NCBI RefSeq assembly: GCF_007677875.1
Contig: NZ_VEDO01000030.1
Location: 1-49,600 of the forward strand
Source of the DNA: Variovorax boronicumulans
GTDB lineage: Bacteria > Pseudomonadota > Gammaproteobacteria > Burkholderiales > Burkholderiaceae_C
Reading direction: 5' to 3'
Length of the DNA stretch: 49,600 nucleotides
Position numbers and translations under genes: made by a program. Positions 45,057-49,600 of this stretch are shown here, in pieces; positions within the stretch are counted from its first letter, which is position 1, and every line of letters begins with the position of its first letter. The notes under the pieces are model-generated. The model ran no database searches. It was not told the DNA's origin and worked only from the letters and a program-made list of their open reading frames with translations.

Positions 45057-46052
45057 TCAAGCGCCCCAGATGGCGAAGGCCGCGCCCACGCCGGTGCCGG
45101 CCGGCGTGCGGTACAGGGGCTGGTAGTCGTGCCAGGCCAGCGGCAGGCCGCCGGCCGCGCCAGCCGTGACGATCCAGTTCAAGATCTCGGACGAGCCGGA
45201 GTTCAGCGCGCCGCGCGGGATGGCGGACAGCGCCCCGGCATCCCCACGCGCCATGGCGTCGAGCACGCCGCGGTCCAGCACCTCGTCGACGACGAAGTGG
45301 CTGAGGCCGCCGGATGCCACCACGGCCACGCGCAGGTCCGCCGCGCTGACCTCGATGACCTCGCGTAAGGCCCGGCCCAGCTTCCAGCAGCGCGCGGGGC
45401 TTGGCACGTTGGGACCGTAGTAGGTGTTCAGCAGCACCGGCACGACGGGGATCGCGCGGCCCTGGAACAGGCGTTTGACGATGAAGCCGTAGGCATGGCC
45501 GAAGCCGGCGGTCTTGGGATCTTCCACGCGCGCGCAGGCCGCCACGTCGAACTCGGCATCGATGAGGCCGCGGATCAGTTCGAGCCCGAAGGCTGCGGCA
45601 CCCGGCACCACATGCGTGTCGTCCATGAGGTAGCCGCGGCCCATGGCCTTGACCCAGTCGGCGCCCTCCTGGTCGCCGAACTTGTCGCTCGTGACGATCT
45701 CCGCGCCGTGGAAGATGGCGATCGCCGGCTGGTTGGCCGGGCCGAACAACTCGCGCTGGTCGTCACCGACGATCAGCACGACGTCGGGGCGGGCCTCGGC
45801 CAGCGCTCCGGCCAACCGGTCCAGCGCGGCATGGCAGGCGCGCTCCTTGGCGGCCAGCATCTCGGGCGCGATCAGGTCGGCGCAACGCGGGCCGAGTTCG
45901 GCCAGCACCTCTTCATACCGCAGCAGCCGGCCGTCGCTCATGTTGAGCTGGGTGTTGGCGTAGTCCACGGCCGCGCGGTGCTGCCATTGCTCGGCCGTGA
46001 GCGTCAGCAGCGGTGTGTGCGAGGCGCCCAGCCCCAAGACGATCTGCGCCAT
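45057..46052 (-). CDS. Class III extradiol dioxygenase, LigB family
   Basis: This 331-residue LigB-fold enzyme opens a catechol-type ring with O2 and Fe(II). H12 (GASHTPLL) is a probable iron ligand, H252 in GGLSHFVVDE the catalytic base and E289 a further ligand candidate. The usual NDH-like block is GDDQ (96-99), as in enzymes resembling 3-O-methylgallate dioxygenase DesZ rather than LigAB. No LigA small-subunit gene or fused LigA domain is present, so it should work alone. The ATG at 46052 is 3 nt after the LigJ-like gene. Given the following hydratase and aldolase genes, gallate or a methylgallate is the best substrate guess. Confidence 0.87.
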   Translation of the reverse strand: MAQIVLGLGASHTPLLTLTAEQWQHRAAVDYANTQLNMSDGRLLRYEEVLAELGPRCADLIAPEMLAAKERACHAALDRLAGALAEARPDVVLIVGDDQRELFGPANQPAIAIFHGAEIVTSDKFGDQEGADWVKAMGRGYLMDDTHVVPGAAAFGLELIRGLIDAEFDVAACARVEDPKTAGFGHAYGFIVKRLFQGRAIPVVPVLLNTYYGPNVPSPARCWKLGRALREVIEVSAADLRVAVVASGGLSHFVVDEVLDRGVLDAMARGDAGALSAIPRGALNSGSSEILNWIVTAGAAGGLPLAWHDYQPLYRTPAGTGVGAAFAIWGA

Positions 46053-46055
46053 GGC

Positions 46056-47045
46056 TCAGGCGTCCTTGCGGAAGCGGCTGTACAGCTTCGTGCAGTTGCA
46101 CTCGAACACGTTGCGCCGATCGGCCTCCGTCAGGAACGGGATCGCCTCGATCACGGGCTTGAGGTCGTCGTAGGCGCGGCCGGTCTTGGGGTCGATGGCG
46201 CTGCCGGTGCCCGGGTTCTCGGTGGCGAACAGCACACGGTCGGGACCGACGACCTTGAACAGCAGCTCCAGCGCATCCTGGTCGTAGGTGGTGGTGTCGA
46301 AGTGCATGCGCTTCAACTGGTCGTCGAAGAAGGCACCGCCCTTGCGCACGCTCCAGGCCCGGAACCGCCCCATGTGGTACGGAATGGCCCCGCCGCCGTG
46401 CGGCACGATGAGCTTGAGCGTCGGGAACTTCTCGAACACCGCCGACTGCATGAGCGAGACGATGGCGATGCTTTCCTCGTTGATGAACTTGAGCGTGTAG
46501 CTCTCGCGCGGCTGGCAGCTGCCGGCCGAGTGGATCAGCGCGGGGATGTCGAGTTCGCAGAGCTTCTCGTAAAGCGGGTACCAGAACGGATCGCCCAGGC
46601 CGGGCGGCGGTGCGCCGTCGCCCTCGGTCGGGTCAGGGTTCAGCAGGCAGCCGATGAAACCCTGCTCCTTGACGCGGAATTCGAGTTCGGCGAGGCAATT
46701 CTGCGGGCTCGCGTCGCGGTACTGCGGCAGGCCGGCCACGCCGCGGAAGCGCGTGGGGAACATCTGCACCGTGCGGTGGACCAGGTCGTTCATGTGCTGG
46801 GTCCACAGCGCAGTGACTTTGGCCGGCTTGACCGAATGCATCTGCATGTAGGGCCGCGGCGACAGGAACTGGATGTCCGTGCCGACCTTGTCCATGATGT
46901 CCACGATGCTCTGGCCAGCCACGCGCACGGCCTCGTCGGTCAGCTTGGGCGCGGCCGCCGGGTTGGCCCGGCTGGCCACGAGCTCGGCCATGTACTTGTA
47001 GCTCTCGGGCGGAACGACCACGTGGGCGTGGGAGTCGATGATCAT
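46056..47045 (-). CDS. LigJ-like 4-oxalomesaconate hydratase (amidohydrolase family)
   Basis: This 329-residue amidohydrolase-2 protein closely resembles LigJ of the 4,5-cleavage pathway, which hydrates 4-oxalomesaconate. Shared blocks include LLNPDPTEGDG, PFWYPLYEKLCELDIPALIH and FPTLKLIVPHGGGAIPYHMGRF. Metal ligands visible are H6 and H8 (DSHAH), H172 (LIH) and E276 (LFATENPG), which line up with the known LigJ zinc site as I recall it. The start at 47045 begins MIIDSHAH. It lies between the reductase and the LigB-type dioxygenase. Other amidohydrolase-2 decarboxylases such as ACMSD are less likely because of the E276 region. Confidence 0.85.
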   Translation of the reverse strand: MIIDSHAHVVVPPESYKYMAELVASRANPAAAPKLTDEAVRVAGQSIVDIMDKVGTDIQFLSPRPYMQMHSVKPAKVTALWTQHMNDLVHRTVQMFPTRFRGVAGLPQYRDASPQNCLAELEFRVKEQGFIGCLLNPDPTEGDGAPPPGLGDPFWYPLYEKLCELDIPALIHSAGSCQPRESYTLKFINEESIAIVSLMQSAVFEKFPTLKLIVPHGGGAIPYHMGRFRAWSVRKGGAFFDDQLKRMHFDTTTYDQDALELLFKVVGPDRVLFATENPGTGSAIDPKTGRAYDDLKPVIEAIPFLTEADRRNVFECNCTKLYSRFRKDA

Positions 47046-47073
47046 GCGGAGGGTCTCCTTGGGTGGATGGGGG

Positions 47074-48066
47074 TCAGAGGTCGAGCACCAGCGCGGGGCC
47101 GGTGCAGCGGGATACGCAGACGAGCATGCGGTCCTGCGGCGGGTCCTTGCGCCCTGCGAGCACGGGGTCGCGGTGGTCCGGGGTGCCGGCCAGCACGCGC
47201 GTCTCGCAGGTGCCGCACAGGCCTTCGCGGCAGGAATGGTCCACATCGATGCCGCCGTCCAGCAGCACCTCGAGGATGGTCTTGTCGGCCGGGATCTCGA
47301 AGCGGCGGTTGCTGCGTTTGAGCTGCACGCTGAAGCTGCCGGCCGGCGCCTCGGCCGTCGCGGCGGGCGCGGGCGCGCTGAACCACTCGACGTGTACGCG
47401 GTCGTCCGGCAGGCCCTGCGTGGCGCGGCCGAAGGCCTCCAGCATGGGCACGGGGCCGCAGCAGTAGAAGTGCGTGCCCGAGGGCGCTTCGCGCACGAGG
47501 GCCGCGAGGTCCAGCCGCGCCGCGCCGGGCAGGCCATCCACGACCGTCACCACCCGGCCCGGCGCGCCGGGCGGCGCCAGGGCCTGCAGTTCCTCGGCGA
47601 AGGCCGCGCGGCAGGGCGAGCGCACGCAGTGGTACAGCACCCACGGCCGGCCCAGCCGTGCCAGCCGGCGCGCCATGGCCAGCATGGGCGTGATGCCGAT
47701 GCCGCCGGCCACCAGCACGCTCAGCGGCGCGGACTCCTCGAGCGGGAAGTTGTTGCGCGGCATGCCGATGCGCAGCAGGTCACCGGGCCGCACCCGGTCG
47801 TGCAGCGCCAACGACCCCCCGCGGCTGGCCGGGTCGCGGCCCACGCCGATCACGTAGCGCCGCCGCTCCCCGGGGTCGTTGCTGAGCGAGTACTGGCGCA
47901 GCAGCGGACCGGCGGCACTGGGAATCTCCACGTCGATGTGGCTGCCGGCCGTGAAGGCCGGCAGCGCGCCGCCCCCCGCGGCGCGCAGCTCCAAGGACAG
48001 CACGTCCAGCGCCTCGGCACGCACGGTCTGCACACGCACCGACAGCCAGGTGGGTTCGGCGGCCAT
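47074..48066 (-). CDS. Phthalate-dioxygenase-reductase-type flavodoxin-free reductase (FMN, NAD, 2Fe-2S)
   Basis: This 330-residue reductase passes electrons from NAD(P)H through FMN and a plant-type 2Fe-2S cluster to the Rieske oxygenase of the same operon. The FMN-binding RQYSLSND is near 57, the nucleotide-binding GGIGITPM at 121-128, and the C-terminal ferredoxin domain has C279, C284, C287 and C317 (CREGLCGTC...C). This FMN-NAD-ferredoxin order is the class IA PDR/VanB type. The ATG at 48066 shares one base with the upstream aldolase stop (TGATG). It is 28 nt before the LigJ-like gene. Confidence 0.93.
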   Translation of the reverse strand: MAAEPTWLSVRVQTVRAEALDVLSLELRAAGGGALPAFTAGSHIDVEIPSAAGPLLRQYSLSNDPGERRRYVIGVGRDPASRGGSLALHDRVRPGDLLRIGMPRNNFPLEESAPLSVLVAGGIGITPMLAMARRLARLGRPWVLYHCVRSPCRAAFAEELQALAPPGAPGRVVTVVDGLPGAARLDLAALVREAPSGTHFYCCGPVPMLEAFGRATQGLPDDRVHVEWFSAPAPAATAEAPAGSFSVQLKRSNRRFEIPADKTILEVLLDGGIDVDHSCREGLCGTCETRVLAGTPDHRDPVLAGRKDPPQDRMLVCVSRCTGPALVLDL

Positions 48067-48734
48067 CAGAAGTCGTAGACCTCGAGCGTGCGCTCGCCGG
48101 CCCGGATGCGTTGCACGATGCCGGCCTCCTTGGCCTCGCGGGCCTGCGCCGCCTGCACGATCTCGGCCGCACGGGCGCGCGGCAGCGCGACCACGCCGTC
48201 GGTGTCGCCGACGACGAGATCGCCCGGCTGCACCACGAGGTCGTCGAACAGCACGGGATGGTTGATCCAGCCGCGCGCGCCGAAGTCCTTGCCGGTGCCG
48301 CGGATGCACAGACCGCGCGCGAACACCGGGAAGCCGAAGTCGGCCAGCACCGCGCCGTCGCGCACGCAGCCGTCGATGACGAGGCCGCCGAGCTGGCGCG
48401 CCTGGGCCGCGGCCGACATGATCTCGCCCCAGTAGCCGAAGTCGTGCGCGCCGCCCACGTGCACGACCAGCACGTCGCCGGGCTCGGCCACGTACAGCGC
48501 GCGGTGCAGCCAGAGGTTGTCGCCCCCCGGCGACTGCACGGTGACGGCCGGTCCGCAGACGCGGAAGGCGGGCGCCACCGGCTTGATGGAAGAAGGCAGC
48601 ACGCCGATGCGGCCGCCGGCCTCGTGCAACGTGGCGGCCGGCAGCGCGCGCGCCGCGGCCAGGGTGGCGGCGTCCACGCGTTCGATGGCGTCCTGGATGG
48701 TCGGGCCGCTGGGCCGTGGCAGCGCGGCGCTCAC
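48066..48734 (-). CDS. RraA-family aldolase, LigK/CHA-aldolase-like (copy 1)
   Basis: This 222-residue RraA-fold protein resembles 4-carboxy-4-hydroxy-2-oxoadipate (CHA) aldolase, which splits CHA to pyruvate and oxaloacetate. The metal and pyruvate site shows GYWGEIMS at 100-107 and GGLVIDGCVRD at 116-126 with R125 and D126. The start is a GTG at 48734 with a GGGAGG site, overlapping the stop of the other RraA gene by 4 nt. It has the longer N-terminal form usual for true CHA aldolases, so it is the better LigK candidate of the two. Confidence 0.87.
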   Translation of the reverse strand: MSAALPRPSGPTIQDAIERVDAATLAAARALPAATLHEAGGRIGVLPSSIKPVAPAFRVCGPAVTVQSPGGDNLWLHRALYVAEPGDVLVVHVGGAHDFGYWGEIMSAAAQARQLGGLVIDGCVRDGAVLADFGFPVFARGLCIRGTGKDFGARGWINHPVLFDDLVVQPGDLVVGDTDGVVALPRARAAEIVQAAQAREAKEAGIVQRIRAGERTLEVYDF

Positions 48735-49387
48735 TTCGCCTCCCGCGTCTGCAGCTGGTGGTAGCCGTGCTGCACGCGGGCCTCGCGCAGCCCCATGCCG
48801 TCGCGCACCGACGCGCGGATCGCGTCCTCGGCCTGCTGGATGGCCTCGGCCGTGGCCAGCACCTGCTCTTCCTGCGCCTGGGGTATCACGATCACGCCGT
48901 CGGCGTCGCCGCGCACCAGGTCGCCCGGACACACGCGCACGTCGCCGATGTTGACGGGCACGCCCGTGGCCTCCACCTGCACGCGGTCCTTGCCCGTGCG
49001 CATCCAGTGGCCGCGGCTGTAGATGGGGTAGCCCAGCTGCAGGCTCAGCGCCACGTCGCGGCAGATGCCGTCGATCACGGTGCCGGCGATGCCCCTGGCG
49101 TGTGCGACCTCGGTCAGGATGTCGCCCCAGACCGTGGCGTTGTCGCGACCGCCGTTGTCCAGCACGATGACGCTGCCCGGCGCCACGTCGTCGATGTAGT
49201 CGCCCACGGTGCCGGCCGGGTGGCCGGCCGGGCCGTAGAGCAGCGTCCAGGCGCGGCCGGCCATGCGCGAGGCCGTGCTGCGCGGCGCGATGCGGTAGCA
49301 CTGGCCGTTCAGTCCGTGCTTGTCGAGCGCATCGCTGAGGGTGGCGGTGTCCAGCCGCGCGGCGCGCGCGACGTTGGTGTCGTTCAT
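48731..49387 (-). CDS. RraA-family protein (copy 2)
   Basis: This 218-residue RraA-fold protein carries the DGICRD form of the DGxxRD motif (TVIDGICRD) and the pyruvate loop ATVWGDILT, so an aldolase or decarboxylase activity on a 2-oxo acid is possible. It is clearly diverged from the neighbouring RraA protein. I chose the ATG at 49387 because GAGG is 6 nt upstream; the ATG two codons earlier (49393) directly abuts that site. It is the first gene of the ring-cleavage operon. It may be a second aldolase of different specificity or an oxaloacetate decarboxylase. Confidence 0.85.
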   Translation of the reverse strand: MNDTNVARAARLDTATLSDALDKHGLNGQCYRIAPRSTASRMAGRAWTLLYGPAGHPAGTVGDYIDDVAPGSVIVLDNGGRDNATVWGDILTEVAHARGIAGTVIDGICRDVALSLQLGYPIYSRGHWMRTGKDRVQVEATGVPVNIGDVRVCPGDLVRGDADGVIVIPQAQEEQVLATAEAIQQAEDAIRASVRDGMGLREARVQHGYHQLQTREAK

Positions 49388-49600
49388 GGTCATCCTCGTT
49401 TCGTATCAGTGGTGATGCGCTCGCGCGTCGATCGCAGCCAAACACCAGGTTGCAAGCAGCCTCCAGAACGGCCGCGGGGCAGGCCATGCCAGCGCAGCCG
49501 CGGAACTGGCTCTGCCAGGCCGCTGGGTGCGCCCCTGGAGCAACTGTGTTGAAAGTCAAGCTTTTGCATGGGCGCTTTCGTGCTTGGACGGATCCCAGAT
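49388..49600. other. Upstream region of the ring-cleavage operon
   Basis: No gene was found. The 213-nt stretch should hold the operon promoter on the minus strand. A TTGACT at 49553-49558 (minus strand) is a candidate -35 element, but no convincing -10 lies at normal spacing. Most of the middle is taken by the 60-bp dispersed repeat. No regulator gene is visible before the window ends. Confidence 0.4.
49481..49540. repeat. 60-bp dispersed repeat, copy 2 (inverted)
   Basis: The reverse complement of this stretch matches 10773-10832 at 57 of 60 bases. It lies about 95 nt upstream of the first gene of the ring-cleavage operon. In one minus-strand frame the repeat would read AHPAAWQSQF, but no gene context supports translation. 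Confidence 0.85.

Overview
The window is very GC-rich and densely packed, with strong codon bias. The gene content points to a beta-proteobacterium of the order Burkholderiales, most like the family Comamonadaceae: two Bug/TctC periplasmic receptors, a DctPQM TRAP transporter, DUF2917 and DUF480 proteins, and many small catabolic operons each beside one regulator. This placement is inferred from family content only. No rRNA, tRNA, CRISPR array, transposase or phage gene was seen, so it reads as chromosomal catabolic accessory DNA.

Region 1 (251-8837, all minus strand) is a histidine-utilisation locus in two transcription units. One carries a NitT/TauT-type ABC transporter (binding protein, permease, ATPase) and ends with the repressor gene hutC. 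The other carries hutH, hutU, a PhyH-type Fe(II)/2-oxoglutarate dioxygenase and a polar-amino-acid binding protein. Each unit has a TGTA/TACA-type palindrome upstream that fits a HutC operator. The genes for the later steps (hutI, hutF/hutG) are not here.

Region 2 (8967-9761) is a Phd-type antitoxin with a PIN-domain toxin behind a 13-bp direct repeat. Region 3 (9811-19406) is a nine-gene catabolic operon: FAD-linked 2-hydroxyacid dehydrogenase, TRAP transporter, two short-chain dehydrogenases, a PEP-mutase/isocitrate-lyase-family enzyme, a DapA-type lyase and a PfkB sugar kinase. A GntR/FCD regulator is transcribed divergently. The substrate looks like a hydroxy or sugar acid but is not identified.

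Region 4 (19417-34827) is mixed: an orphan response-regulator receiver, an acyltransferase-3 membrane protein, an acyl-CoA synthetase, two unrelated patatin phospholipases, a gamma-glutamyltransferase, a DUF480 protein, an NAD-type isocitrate/isopropylmalate dehydrogenase, a DEAD-box helicase with small unknown proteins, an SDR, a DUF2917 protein, and a LysR regulator divergent from an MFS transporter. Region 5 (34828-39395) is an IclR regulator divergent from an operon of two crotonases, a class III CoA-transferase and a Bug receptor. Region 6 (39400-42582) is a large CHASE-PAS-GGDEF-EAL membrane protein whose GGDEF motif is degenerate.

Region 7 (42708-49387, minus strand) is a complete-looking aromatic ring-cleavage operon: two RraA/LigK-type aldolases, a phthalate-dioxygenase-type reductase, a LigJ-like 4-oxalomesaconate hydratase, a LigB-type extradiol dioxygenase, a Rieske oxygenase and a Bug receptor. 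It has no LigC dehydrogenase or LigI lactonase, so it resembles the gallate branch of 4,5-cleavage rather than the protocatechuate branch. A 60-bp dispersed repeat lies upstream of it, and a second, inverted copy lies at 10773-10832. All seven convergent gene junctions in the window are separated by 11 nt or less. No gene-free stretch exceeds 300 bases.
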